Below are positions 32,639 through 41,160 of a stretch of 64,000 bases of DNA, one piece after another; within the stretch, counting starts at the first letter, position 1; every line of letters begins with the position of its first letter. Below the pieces are notes generated by a model, which ran no database searches, was not told the DNA's origin, and saw only the letters and a list, made by a program, of their open reading frames with translations. Source of the stretch: Aureimonas flava (lineage in GTDB: Bacteria > Pseudomonadota > Alphaproteobacteria > Rhizobiales > Rhizobiaceae); contig NZ_QYRN01000002.1 in the NCBI RefSeq assembly GCF_003583935.1, forward strand, positions 248,001-312,000, in the 5' to 3' direction. The translations under genes were made by a program, and so were the position numbers.

Positions 32639-34021
32639 CTAGATGGCGAGCAGCAGCGGCTCGGGATCGCTGTGGATCAGGTTGGTGACGATGCGCAGGC
32701 CGGCGCGCAGCTCCTCCTCCGTGGTGGATCCGAGCGAGATGCGCACCGCCGGCTGCTCCGCCGCGCCGGTCTGGAACGAGCGACCGGGTGCCACGGCGAC
32801 GCCGCGCAGCCGCGCCTGGGCGACGAAGAGGTCCTCCGCCGCGCGGCTGTCCAGCGGGATCCAGGCATGCAGCCCCTCGGCATGGGCGCGGTAGGGGATG
32901 CCCACCAGCATCTGCGCCGCCACCGCCTGGCGCCGCCGGAGCGCGCCGCGCTGCCAGCGCACCAGTTCCATCGCCGTGCCGTCGGCCACCCAGCGCGTGG
33001 CGATCTCGGCGATCAGGGGCGTGGCGATCCAGTTGGTCACGAGATGCCGGTTGGTGACCGCCGCCAGCATGCGGTCGGGCACGGCGAGATAGCCGGTGCG
33101 CAGTCCCGGCATGACGATCTTGGTGAAGCTCGTGACGTAGAGCGTGCGTTCGGGCGCGAAGGCGGCGAGCGGCGGCGGACGCCCCTCGATCAGGGGGCCG
33201 AGCCCGTCGTTCTCGATGATGGCGAGGTCGTGCGCGCGCGCCACCGCCGCGATCGCCTCGCGGCGCTCGGCGCTCATCACCACGGCGGTCGGATTGATGC
33301 CCGAGGGCTGCACGAACACCGCCCGTACCCCCTCGGCCCGGCACAGGGCGTCCAGCGCCTCCGGCACGATCCCGTCGTCGTCGATCTCGACCGCGGCGAG
33401 CTTGAGCCCGAGATAGGCGGCCAGCGGCGTCAACGTGTGGTGGCCGATCGCCTCGGTCGCCACCACGCCCCCCGTCTGGGCGACGCTCATCAGCGCGATG
33501 GTCATGCCCGCCGTGGCGCCGTTGGTCAGGCACACGTTGTGCGGCGACACGTCCAGCCCGCACAGCCGCAGCCAGTCCGCCGCCACGGCCCGGTGCCGGG
33601 GAAAGATCACGTTGGGCCGGAACGACAGGGCGACGCTCGGCGGCAGGTCGGCCGAGAGGCCGGCCAGTGCCGCCTTCATCCGGTCGAGATGCATCGTCTC
33701 GCAGACCGGCTTCAGGATCGACAGGTCGATCACCTCGCCGAGCCGCTCGGGGATGTAGGGGAGCTGGCCCACCGGCTCCTCGCGCCGCACGAAGGTGCCC
33801 CGCCCCGTCTCGCCCGACAGGAGGCCGCGCCGGATCAACTCCTCGTAGGCCCGGCTCACGGTCTGCACCGACAGCTTGAGGCTGTCGGCGAGGACCCGGT
33901 GCGGCGGGAGGCGCGTGCCGTCGGCGAGGCGCCCGTCGGAGATCGCCCGGTTGATCTGGTCGGCCAGCGACAGGTAAACCGGACGCTTTAGGGCGTCCTG
34001 ATCGATGAACCACATTGTCAT
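32639..34021 (-). CDS. enuR: EnuR/EhuR, MocR-type (GntR) regulator of ectoine catabolism
   Basis: A 460-residue MocR-type regulator. The N-terminal GntR winged helix (PVYLSLADQINRAISDGRLA to TVSRAYEELIRRGLLSGE, residues 13-62) is joined to a fold-type I aminotransferase-like domain. Its PLP-binding lysine is Lys301 in TSFTKIVMPGLRTGYL, close to the position reported for EnuR. EnuR represses ectoine genes, and PLP-bound EnuR is released by N-alpha-acetyl-diaminobutyrate or diaminobutyrate. It is encoded directly upstream of ehuA on the same strand and divergent from asnC, with related dyads on both sides. The start MTMWFIDQD is likely; Met3 is possible. Confidence 0.93.
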   Translation of the reverse strand: MTMWFIDQDALKRPVYLSLADQINRAISDGRLADGTRLPPHRVLADSLKLSVQTVSRAYEELIRRGLLSGETGRGTFVRREEPVGQLPYIPERLGEVIDLSILKPVCETMHLDRMKAALAGLSADLPPSVALSFRPNVIFPRHRAVAADWLRLCGLDVSPHNVCLTNGATAGMTIALMSVAQTGGVVATEAIGHHTLTPLAAYLGLKLAAVEIDDDGIVPEALDALCRAEGVRAVFVQPSGINPTAVVMSAERREAIAAVARAHDLAIIENDGLGPLIEGRPPPLAAFAPERTLYVTSFTKIVMPGLRTGYLAVPDRMLAAVTNRHLVTNWIATPLIAEIATRWVADGTAMELVRWQRGALRRRQAVAAQMLVGIPYRAHAEGLHAWIPLDSRAAEDLFVAQARLRGVAVAPGRSFQTGAAEQPAVRISLGSTTEEELRAGLRIVTNLIHSDPEPLLLAI

Positions 34022-34050
34022 GGATGCACGTTTCCTGAAATCATGACATT
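34014..34050. promoter_or_regulatory. Candidate EnuR autoregulatory inverted repeat
   Basis: ATTGTCATG (34014-34022) and CATGACATT (34042-34050) form an inverted repeat matching 8 of 9 positions around the enuR start, in the region shared with the divergent asnC gene. The same ATGACAAT core occurs upstream of ehuA. Binding here would let EnuR control itself and the asnC-ssd-atf genes; this is inferred. Confidence 0.5.
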
Positions 34051-34107
34051 CGACAAGGGCACGCCGCTTCGCGGCGGCCGCAACGCCCGCCCTTTTTTCG
34101 AGACGCC

Positions 34108-34587
34108 ATGCTCCAGCTCGACGCGACCGACATCCGGATCCTGGCCGAGATCCAACGCGAGGGCCGGATCGCCAAGACCGCGCTGGCCGAGCGCGTCGGC
34201 CTGTCGGCGACGCCCTGCTGGATGCGGCTGAAGCGGCTGGAGAAGGCCGGCATCGTGGCGGGCTACCATGCGCGCATCGACTGGCGGCTGGCCGCGCCGG
34301 TCACCACGGTGATCGTGGAAGTAACGCTCGGCGGCCACCGGCAGGCGGATTTCGACCGGTTCGAGCGGGCGATGCGCGCCGCGCCCGAGGTCGTGTCCTG
34401 CTGGTCCACGGGCGGCGGCGTCGACTACGTGGTGAAGGTCGCCGCACGCGACGTCGAGGCCTACCAGAGCCTGGTGGACGGGTGGCTGGATCGCGAGATC
34501 GGCATCCTGCGATACGTCACCTACGTGGTGACCAAGGTGGTCAAGGACGCGATCGACCCGCCCGCCTCCCTGTTCGCCGCGCCCTAG
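34108..34587 (+). CDS. doeX: AsnC/Lrp family regulator of ectoine catabolism (DoeX-like)
   Basis: A 159-residue AsnC/Lrp regulator with the helix-turn-helix DIRILAEIQREGRIAKTALAERVGLSATPCWMRLKRL (residues 7-45) and a ligand-binding domain ending GGGVDYVVKVAARDVEAYQS. In Halomonas the equivalent DoeX binds upstream of the catabolic genes, and in Ruegeria asnC sits in the same operon. It is divergent from enuR and 248 bases ahead of ssd. It is only moderately similar to the Lrp protein at 6208, so the two probably sense different compounds. Confidence 0.9.
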   Translation: MLQLDATDIRILAEIQREGRIAKTALAERVGLSATPCWMRLKRLEKAGIVAGYHARIDWRLAAPVTTVIVEVTLGGHRQADFDRFERAMRAAPEVVSCWSTGGGVDYVVKVAARDVEAYQSLVDGWLDREIGILRYVTYVVTKVVKDAIDPPASLFAAP

Positions 34588-34834
34588 ATCCCTCGCCCTG
34601 GATCCCGCGCGGGGGCGGGTTCGGGCGCGGACCGGAGAAACCCTCTCCCGTGCCCCGGATAAAAAGACCGCCCCTCCGGTCGGCCCCGCGCTGTTCGGAC
34701 CGATCCTCCGCCAAGGACCGCCTAGCCTTCGGGCCTTCCGAGGTCGGCCGGCCCCCGCGGATCGCCCCGCGGCCGGACGGCAGACGTCGGAAGACCCGCA
34801 AGAGCCGGCGCCCGTCCGGCGAGGGAGGTCCACG

Positions 34835-36322
34835 ATGAACGCGCATGTTGCCCGATCCGTCCCGCACCGGCGCTTCGCCCGCCTGTCCGACCCGCGCCTC
34901 CTGCGCGAGGACGCCTATATCGGCGGGCGCTGGGTCGCGGGCGCGGCGCGCTTCGCCGTCACCGATCCGGCCGACGGCGAGGCGCTCGCCCATGTCGCCT
35001 CGCTCGGCGCCGAGGCGGCGGACCGGGCGGTGGAGGCGGCGGCCGCCGCCTTTCCCATCTGGGCCGACCTCCCCCCGGAGGCCCGTTCGGCCGCCCTCCT
35101 GCGCTGGCACGATGCGATCCTCGCGGCGCGCGAGGACCTGGCGGCGATCATGGTGCTAGAGCAGGGCAAGCCGCTCGCCGAGGCGCGGGGCGAGATCGAC
35201 TACGCCGCCTCGTTCGTGCGCTTCTACGCCGGCGAGGCGCAGCGCGTGTGCGTGGAGGGCGTCGCCTCGCACCTGCCGGACGCCGAGATGCGGCTGACGC
35301 GCCGGCCGGTCGGCGTCGCCGGCCTCGTCACGCCCTGGAACTTCCCCTCCGCCATGCTGACGCGCAAGGCGACGGCCGCGCTCGCCGCCGGCTGCACGGC
35401 CGTGGCCCATCCCTCGTCCCACACGCCGCTCTCGGCGCTGGCGCTGGCGGTGCTCGCCGAGCGCGCGGGACTGCCGGAGGGCGTCTTCAACGTGGTCACG
35501 GGCGAGGCCGACGCGATCGTCGGCCGGCTGTGCGCCGACGCTCGCGTGCGCGCGATGAGCTTCACCGGCTCCACCGAGGTCGGACGCCTGATCGCCGCGC
35601 GGTCGGCGCCCACCATGAAGCGGCTGGTGATGGAGCTCGGCGGCCACGCGCCGCTGATCGCCTTCGCCGACGCCGGCGTCGAGCGCGCCGCCGCGATGGC
35701 GGTCGCCGCCAAGTTCGCGACCTCCGGGCAGGACTGCCTCGCCGCCAACCGCATCTATGTCGAGCGCCCCGCCTACGCGGCCTTCGCCGACGCCTTCGTG
35801 CGCCGGACGCAGGCGCTCAAGGTCGCCGCCGGCTTCGCGGAAGGCGCCGAGATCGGGCCGCTGATGCACGAGCGGGCCGTGGCCAAGTGCGCGGCGCATG
35901 TCGCCGACGCCCTGGCGCGCGGCGCGCGGCTCCTGTGCGGGGGCAGCGGCCACGCGGCCGGCCCGCTGTTCTTCCAGCCCACCGTCCTCGCCGACGTGCC
36001 GCCCGATGCCGCGATCATGCGCGAGGAGACCTTCGGCCCGGTCGCCGCGCTCGCGCCCTTCGACACCGAGGCGGAGGCGCTGGCGCGCGCCAACGACACC
36101 GAATACGGGCTGGTCGCCTATCTCTCCACCGCCGACGCGGCGCGCGCGGCGCGCATGAGCGCCCGGCTCGACTACGGCATGGTCGCCGTGAACCGCGTGA
36201 AGATCACCGGCGCGCCGGTGCCGTTCGGCGGCACCAAGCAGTCCGGCCTCGGCCGCGAGGGCTCGCGCCACGGGCTCGAGGCCTTCACCGATATCCAGTA
36301 CGTCTGCCTCGACCGCGGCTGA
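34835..36322 (+). CDS. doeC: Aspartate-semialdehyde/succinate-semialdehyde dehydrogenase-like enzyme (Ssd/DoeC)
   Basis: A 495-residue aldehyde dehydrogenase that oxidises aspartate beta-semialdehyde to aspartate in ectoine breakdown. The catalytic glutamate is Glu267 (VMELGGHAPLI) and the nucleophile Cys301 (SGQDCLAANRI). The cofactor-binding lysine usual in the family (VVKPAE) is replaced by His192 in CTAVAHPSSHTPLS, a notable change that may affect NAD/NADP use. It is followed 29 bases later by the aminotransferase. The 247-base gap before it holds a small hairpin but no gene that I can see. Confidence 0.92.
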   Translation: MNAHVARSVPHRRFARLSDPRLLREDAYIGGRWVAGAARFAVTDPADGEALAHVASLGAEAADRAVEAAAAAFPIWADLPPEARSAALLRWHDAILAAREDLAAIMVLEQGKPLAEARGEIDYAASFVRFYAGEAQRVCVEGVASHLPDAEMRLTRRPVGVAGLVTPWNFPSAMLTRKATAALAAGCTAVAHPSSHTPLSALALAVLAERAGLPEGVFNVVTGEADAIVGRLCADARVRAMSFTGSTEVGRLIAARSAPTMKRLVMELGGHAPLIAFADAGVERAAAMAVAAKFATSGQDCLAANRIYVERPAYAAFADAFVRRTQALKVAAGFAEGAEIGPLMHERAVAKCAAHVADALARGARLLCGGSGHAAGPLFFQPTVLADVPPDAAIMREETFGPVAALAPFDTEAEALARANDTEYGLVAYLSTADAARAARMSARLDYGMVAVNRVKITGAPVPFGGTKQSGLGREGSRHGLEAFTDIQYVCLDRG

Positions 36323-36351
36323 CACCCCTTTCGACGCCAAGGAGAGCCGCC

Positions 36352-37731
36352 ATGCTCGACCCGTCCAACGACCTCGTCGCCTTCGACCGGGACCACTTCT
36401 TCCACCCCTCGACCCACATGGGCATGCATGCGCGGGGCGAGACGCCGACCCGCGTCATCGCCGGTGCCCGGGGCTGCACGGTGGTGGACCGGGAGGGGCG
36501 CGAGAGCCTCGACGCCTTCGCCGGCCTCTACTGCGTCAACGTCGGCTACGGCCGGCCCGAGATCGCCGAGGCGATCGCCGAGCAGGCGCGCCGCCTGCCC
36601 TACTACCACGCCTATGTCGGCCATGGGTCGGAGCCGGCGATCCGCCTCGCCAAGATGATCGTGGACCGGGCGCCGGCGGGCATGAGCCGGGTCTATTTCG
36701 GCCTGTCGGGATCGGACGCCAACGAGACCAACATCAAGCTGGTCTGGTACGCCAACAACATCCTCGGCCGCCCGGAGAAGAAGAAGATCATCTCGCGCTG
36801 GCGCGGCTATCACGGCTCGGGCGTGATGACCGGTTCGCTGACCGGCCTCAAGCTCTTCCACGACGCCTTCGACCTGCCGCGCGCGCCGATCCTCCACACG
36901 GAGGCGCCCTACTATTTCCGCCGCGCCGACCGCACCATGGGCGAGGAGCAGTTCTCGCAGTTCTGCGCCGACCGGCTGGAGGAGACGATCCTCGCCGAGG
37001 GACCGGAGACGGTCGCCGCGATGATCGGCGAACCGGTGCTCGGAACGGGCGGCATCGTGCCCCCGCCCGCCGGCTACTGGGAGCGGATCCAGGCGGTGCT
37101 GGCGCGCTACGACGTGATGCTGATCGCCGACGAGGTGGTCACCGGCTTCGGGCGGCTCGGCACCATGTTCGGCTCGGACCACTACGGGATGCGGCCGGAC
37201 CTCGTGACCATCGCCAAGGGCCTGACCTCGGCCTATGCGCCGCTTTCGGGCACCATCGTCTCGGAGCGGCTCTGGAACGTTCTGGTGCAGGGTTCGGACA
37301 CGCTCGGGCCGATCGGCCACGGCTGGACCTATTCGGCCCATCCGCTCTGCGCGGCGGCGGGCGTCGCCAACCTCGCGCTGATCGACGAGCTGGACCTCCT
37401 GGCCAACGTGCGCACGGTCGGCGCCCATCTGCGCGCCGGCCTCGCGGCGGCGCTCGGCGACCATCCCCATGTCGGCGAGGTCCGCGGCGAGGGGCTGCTG
37501 GCGGCCGTGGAATTCGTCGCCGACCGGGACGACCGCCGCTTCTTCGAGCCGGCCGCCAAGGTCGGCCCGCGCATCTCGGCGGCGCTCCTGGCGCGCGGCG
37601 TCATCGCGCGCGCCATGCCCGAGGGCGACATCCTCGGCTTCGCGCCGCCGTTCTGCCTGACCCGCGAGGAGGCCGACACGATCGTGGAGAAGACCGCCGA
37701 GGCGGTGGCGGCGGTGACCGCCGAGCTGTGA
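36352..37731 (+). CDS. doeD: L-2,4-diaminobutyrate aminotransferase (Atf/DoeD), class III
   Basis: A 459-residue class III aminotransferase. The Schiff-base lysine is Lys289 (VTIAKGLTSAYAPLS), the Asp motif is MLIADEVVTGFGRLG, and the N-terminal part has GCTVVDREGRESLDAFAGLY. In the ectoine pathway it converts 2,4-diaminobutyrate to aspartate beta-semialdehyde, which the enzyme encoded upstream then oxidises. AAGGAGA precedes the ATG. Its gene is convergent with choV, 22 bases away. Assignment rests on family plus context; on sequence alone beta-alanine or 4-aminobutyrate transaminases look similar. Confidence 0.92.
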   Translation: MLDPSNDLVAFDRDHFFHPSTHMGMHARGETPTRVIAGARGCTVVDREGRESLDAFAGLYCVNVGYGRPEIAEAIAEQARRLPYYHAYVGHGSEPAIRLAKMIVDRAPAGMSRVYFGLSGSDANETNIKLVWYANNILGRPEKKKIISRWRGYHGSGVMTGSLTGLKLFHDAFDLPRAPILHTEAPYYFRRADRTMGEEQFSQFCADRLEETILAEGPETVAAMIGEPVLGTGGIVPPPAGYWERIQAVLARYDVMLIADEVVTGFGRLGTMFGSDHYGMRPDLVTIAKGLTSAYAPLSGTIVSERLWNVLVQGSDTLGPIGHGWTYSAHPLCAAAGVANLALIDELDLLANVRTVGAHLRAGLAAALGDHPHVGEVRGEGLLAAVEFVADRDDRRFFEPAAKVGPRISAALLARGVIARAMPEGDILGFAPPFCLTREEADTIVEKTAEAVAAVTAEL

Positions 37732-37753
37732 CGCCTCCCCTGCGGCGCCCGGC

Positions 37754-38950
37754 TCAGCTCGGCACGGAGCGCTGCAGGAGACCGCGATAGATTTCCTCGT
37801 CGTCGCACAGGCCGGCCAGCCGGCCGAGCTCGTCGACGAGGAGGATCGGGTGGTTGGTCTGGCGCTTCAGCGCGATCGCGGCGCGCAGCTTGAGGTCCGC
37901 GGGGGCGACGATCACGTCGCAGGGGCGGTCGAGGCGGCCTTCCACCGCGTCGGCGCGCCCGAGCGTGCCCTGCCCCTCGCCGATCCGCACGCCGAGCGGC
38001 CGGTCGGCCCCGTCGACCTGGAGCCGGATCTCGCCGTCCCGGTCGAGGAGGACGGCGTCGCCCTCGCGCCGCAGCGAGACGGCGGGGCGCATCAGCGCCG
38101 AGCCGCGCAGGACGTTGAGCGGGTTCATGTGCTGGACGAACTCGGCGACATAGGGCGTCGCCGGTGCGAGCAGGATGTCCTCCGGGCTGCCCTGCTGCAC
38201 GATGCGGGCGTCCTGCATGATCGCGATCCGGTTGCCGAGCTTCATCGCCTCGTCGAGGTCGTGGCTGACGAAGAGGATGGTCTTGCGGATCCTCGTCTGG
38301 AGCTCCAGGAGCTCGTCCTGGAGCTTGGTGCGGATCAGCGGGTCGAGCGCCGAGAAGGGCTCGTCCATCAGGAGGATGTCGGCGTCGGTGGCGAAGGCGC
38401 GGGCGAGGCCGACGCGCTGCTGCATGCCGCCCGACAGCTCGTGGGCGTAGCTGTCGGCCCATTGCGACAGGCCGACCATGGCCAGCTTCTCGTCCACGAC
38501 GCGGTTCCGCTCGGCCGCGGGCATGCCCTGTAGCTCCAGCCCGAGGCCGGCGTTCTGGCGCACCGTGCGCCAGGGCAGGAGCGCGAACTGCTGGAACACC
38601 ATGGAGACCGTGTGGGTGCGCAGGTCCCGCAGGGTGGCCGCGTCGCAGGTCGCCACGTCCACCGGCCGGCCGCGATGGCGCACCACCGTGCGCCCGCGCG
38701 AGATGGTGTTGAGGCGGTTCACGGCGCGCAGCACGGTGGACTTGCCCGAGCCCGACAGGCCCATCAGCACGCAGATCTCGCCGGGCCGCACCGCGAGGTC
38801 GATCCCTGCCGCGCCGAGCACCGCTCCGGTCTTGCGCAGGATCTCGTCGCGCGTCGCCCCCCGGTCCACCATGGCGAGCGCCTCGGCGCGGCGTTCGCCG
38901 AACACGATGTCGACGTTGCGGAACTCGACGGCGGGCAGCTCGGCGTCCAT
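37754..38950 (-). CDS. choV: Choline ABC transporter ATP-binding protein ChoV
   Basis: A 398-residue quaternary-amine type ATPase (ProV/ChoV). The family-specific N-terminal extension (FGERRAEALAMVDRGATRDEILRKTG) precedes Walker A LMGLSGSGKSTVLRAVN; the signature is LSGGMQQRVGLARAF and Walker B ILLMDEPFSALDPL. The C-terminal portion is a CBS-like regulatory region ending HPILLVDELGRLAGLCDDEE. It energises choline uptake with ChoW and ChoX. The gene sits opposite betIB-betA, which supports choline over other betaines as substrate. Confidence 0.9.
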   Translation of the reverse strand: MDAELPAVEFRNVDIVFGERRAEALAMVDRGATRDEILRKTGAVLGAAGIDLAVRPGEICVLMGLSGSGKSTVLRAVNRLNTISRGRTVVRHRGRPVDVATCDAATLRDLRTHTVSMVFQQFALLPWRTVRQNAGLGLELQGMPAAERNRVVDEKLAMVGLSQWADSYAHELSGGMQQRVGLARAFATDADILLMDEPFSALDPLIRTKLQDELLELQTRIRKTILFVSHDLDEAMKLGNRIAIMQDARIVQQGSPEDILLAPATPYVAEFVQHMNPLNVLRGSALMRPAVSLRREGDAVLLDRDGEIRLQVDGADRPLGVRIGEGQGTLGRADAVEGRLDRPCDVIVAPADLKLRAAIALKRQTNHPILLVDELGRLAGLCDDEEIYRGLLQRSVPS

Positions 38951-38952
38951 GG

Positions 38953-39807
38953 TCAGCGTCCTTTGACGGCGCGGCGCTCGGGCGCCTTGCAGATGCGGTC
39001 GAGCAGGATGGCGAGGATGACGATGGCCAGGCCCGCCTCGAAGCCCATGCCGATATTGACCGTGTTGAGGGCGCGCACCACCGGCTTGCCGAGCCCGTCG
39101 GCGCCGACCAGGGCGGCGATGACGACCATGGAGAGGCTGAGCATGATGCATTGCGTGACGCCCGCCATGATGGTCGGCAGGGCGTAGGGAAGCTCCACCT
39201 TGAACAGGAGCTGGCGCCGGGTGGCGCCGAAGGCGCTGGCCGCCTCGCGCAGGGCCGCCGGCACGGAGGTGAAGCCGAGATAGGTCAGCCGGATCGGGGC
39301 GGGCAGGGCGAAGATCACGGTGGAGATCAGGCCGGGCACGACGCCGAGGCCGAAGAGCACCAGCGTCGGGATCAGGTAGACGAAGGTCGGGATCGTCTGC
39401 ATCAGATCGAGGAAGGGCCGCATCGCGGTGTAGACGACCGGGCGGTGCGCGGCGGCGATGCCGAGCGGCACGCCGATGGCGACGCAGACGAGGGTGGCGC
39501 AGAACACCAGCGACAGCGTCTGGATCATCTCGGTCCAGTAGCCGAGATTGACCACGAGAAGCAGCGAGCCGAGCGCGAAGACGGCCAGCGCCAGCGAACG
39601 GTGCAGCAGGTAGGCGCCCACGGCGACGAGCCCGATGAAGGCGAGCGGGGGGATCGCCGCCAGCCCCGTGGTGAGCCCGCCGACCAGGAACTCCAGCACC
39701 GTCGAGATCGCGTCGAAGACCCCTTGGGCGTGTCCGGTCAGCGCTTCCACGAAGCTGCGCAGCCAGAGCCCGAGCGGGATCTTATGATCGATGAGCCATT
39801 GCGTCAT
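38953..39807 (-). CDS. choW: Choline ABC transporter permease ChoW
   Basis: A 284-residue permease of the ProW/ChoW type. The N-terminal amphipathic part (IDHKIPLGLWLRSFVEALTG) is followed by a hydrophobic core with the ATPase-contact loop REAASAFGATRRQLLFKVELPYALPTI at about residues 190-216 and a final helix before ICKAPERRAVKGR. It forms a homodimeric pore for choline. The stop lies 2 bases before the choV ATG. A hairpin at 39843 separates it from choX. Confidence 0.92.
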   Translation of the reverse strand: MTQWLIDHKIPLGLWLRSFVEALTGHAQGVFDAISTVLEFLVGGLTTGLAAIPPLAFIGLVAVGAYLLHRSLALAVFALGSLLLVVNLGYWTEMIQTLSLVFCATLVCVAIGVPLGIAAAHRPVVYTAMRPFLDLMQTIPTFVYLIPTLVLFGLGVVPGLISTVIFALPAPIRLTYLGFTSVPAALREAASAFGATRRQLLFKVELPYALPTIMAGVTQCIMLSLSMVVIAALVGADGLGKPVVRALNTVNIGMGFEAGLAIVILAILLDRICKAPERRAVKGR

Positions 39808-39842
39808 GCGTCCTCGGATTCCGGCGGGGTGAAGGGGAGGAG

Positions 39843-39862
39843 ACGGCCGCACCGGCGGCCGT
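39843..39862 (-). other. Stem-loop between choX and choW
   Basis: ACGGCCGC-ACCG-GCGGCCGT forms a perfect 8-base-pair stem with a 4-base loop in the 81-base gap between the choline-binding protein and permease genes. It has no T-run. As with ehuB-ehuC, it is placed to stabilise the binding-protein end of the mRNA. Confidence 0.45.
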
Positions 39863-39888
39863 GTCGCATGGCCCGGGGCGCGTCGGCG

Positions 39889-40842
39889 CTAGCGCTCCAG
39901 CGCCGTCTGGACGGCGGCGTCGGCGGGCTGGCCGTCGAAGGTGGTGACGCCGTCGAGCCAGGGCTTCCAGGCGTCGGGATGGGCGGCGAGCCACGTGCGG
40001 GCGGCCGCCTCGGGCGCCTCGCCCCCATCGAGGATCGCCCCCATGATCTCGTTCTCCATCGGCAGCGTGAAGGCGAGGTTGGCCAGGAGCTTGCCGAGGT
40101 TCGGGCAGTCGGTGGACAGCCCCTTGCGCGTCAGCGTGTAGATCGTGGCGCCCCCGTAGTTCGGCCCGAACACCTCGTCGCCCCCCGACAGGTAGGAGAG
40201 CTGGAAGTTGGCGTTCATCGGATGCGGCTCCCAGCCGAGGAACACGATCGGCTTCTCCGATCGCGTCTCGCGCGCCACCTGGGCGAGCATGCCCTGCTCG
40301 GACGATTCCACGAGCTCGAAGCCGCCGAGCCCGAACTGGTCGGCATCGATCATGGACAGGATCAGCCGGTTGCCGTCGTTGCCGGGCTCGATGCCGTAGA
40401 TCTTGCCGTCCAGTTCGTCGCGGAACTTGGCGATGTCGGCGAAGGTCTTGAGCCCCGCGTCGAACAGGTAGCGCGGCACGGCGAGCGTGTACTTGGCCCC
40501 CTCGAGGTTGGCGCGCACGACCTCGATCGAGCCGTCCGCCCGGTAGGGTGCGAGATCGGCCTCCATCGTGGGCATCCAGTTGCCCAGGAAGACGTCGATG
40601 TCGTTGTTCTTGAGCGAGGCGAAGGTCACGGGCAGCGCGAGGATGTCGGTGCGCGGCTGGTAGCCCAGCGCCTCCAGCACGGTGGAGGCCGTGGCCGTGG
40701 TCGCCGTGATGTCGGTCCAGCCGACGTCGGCGAAGCGAACCGCGCGGCACGAGGCCGCGTCGGAGGCCAGCGCCGGGGCGCAAAGGGCTGCGAATGCGAG
40801 AGCGGCGAGGCTCATGGCGGCGGCGGGGTTCGATGACACCAT
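39889..40842 (-). CDS. choX: Choline ABC transporter substrate-binding protein ChoX
   Basis: A 317-residue quaternary-amine binding protein (OpuAC/ChoX type). The signal peptide reads MVSSNPAAAMSLAALAFAAL with cleavage after PALAS. The mature protein has CRAVRFADVGWTDITATTAT, DVFLGNWMPTMEADLAPYRA and IVFLGWEPHPMNANFQLSYL; these Trp and Tyr residues match the aromatic cage that binds the trimethylammonium group. AGGAGA precedes the ATG. It is first in the choXWV operon and divergent from the betIB fusion across a 356-base region with candidate BetI sites. Confidence 0.93.
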   Translation of the reverse strand: MVSSNPAAAMSLAALAFAALCAPALASDAASCRAVRFADVGWTDITATTATASTVLEALGYQPRTDILALPVTFASLKNNDIDVFLGNWMPTMEADLAPYRADGSIEVVRANLEGAKYTLAVPRYLFDAGLKTFADIAKFRDELDGKIYGIEPGNDGNRLILSMIDADQFGLGGFELVESSEQGMLAQVARETRSEKPIVFLGWEPHPMNANFQLSYLSGGDEVFGPNYGGATIYTLTRKGLSTDCPNLGKLLANLAFTLPMENEIMGAILDGGEAPEAAARTWLAAHPDAWKPWLDGVTTFDGQPADAAVQTALER

Positions 40843-40973
40843 TCGGGTTCTCCTGCGATGGACAAGCCTTGGCCTCGGACGGCGGCGAAAACAAGCGGGG
40901 CGGCCCAATGTTCGTTCGGAAAAATCGAACCGACACCCCTTATTGAGGACGGGCCGGACGCATCTGTCAAGCG

Positions 40974-40997
40974 AGCATTGAACGATCGTTCAATGCT
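40974..40997. promoter_or_regulatory. Candidate BetI operator 1 (24-base perfect palindrome)
   Basis: Each half reads AGCATTGAACGA, giving a perfect 24-base dyad with TTGA and TCAA arms 8 bases apart. It lies 132 bases upstream of choX and 202 bases upstream of betIB. As I recall, the dyad described for enterobacterial and Vibrio BetI has similar TTGA/TCAA arms. It is adjacent to the palindrome TTGTATACAA. Confidence 0.6.
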
Positions 40998-41142
40998 TTG
41001 TATACAAGGCGCATCGACACCGGATGAAATGAGAAATTCCGGTAGCCTGCAAACTTATGCTTGTTCGTCTTTGCGCAGCGACATGCGCTATTGGAGCCGG
41101 AACGCGGAAGAATGGGGATTGCGTCGGATCGCGTTTCGTTCG

Positions 41143-41160
41143 ATTGAATGGACGATCAAC
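41143..41160. promoter_or_regulatory. Candidate BetI operator 2
   Basis: ATTGAATGGACGATCAAC has the same TTGA-N8-TCAA layout as operator 1 and lies 39 bases before the betIB start, close to where the promoter should be. Its centre is 166 bases from that of operator 1. BetI binding is inferred from layout and position. Confidence 0.5.

Noticed and set aside
34661-34690. Hairpin GACCG/CGGTC that on the minus strand is followed by TTTTT
   Set aside because: It looks like a leftward terminator, but no minus-strand gene lies upstream of it and the stem is only 5 base pairs; probably chance, or at most a stop for antisense transcription into asnC.
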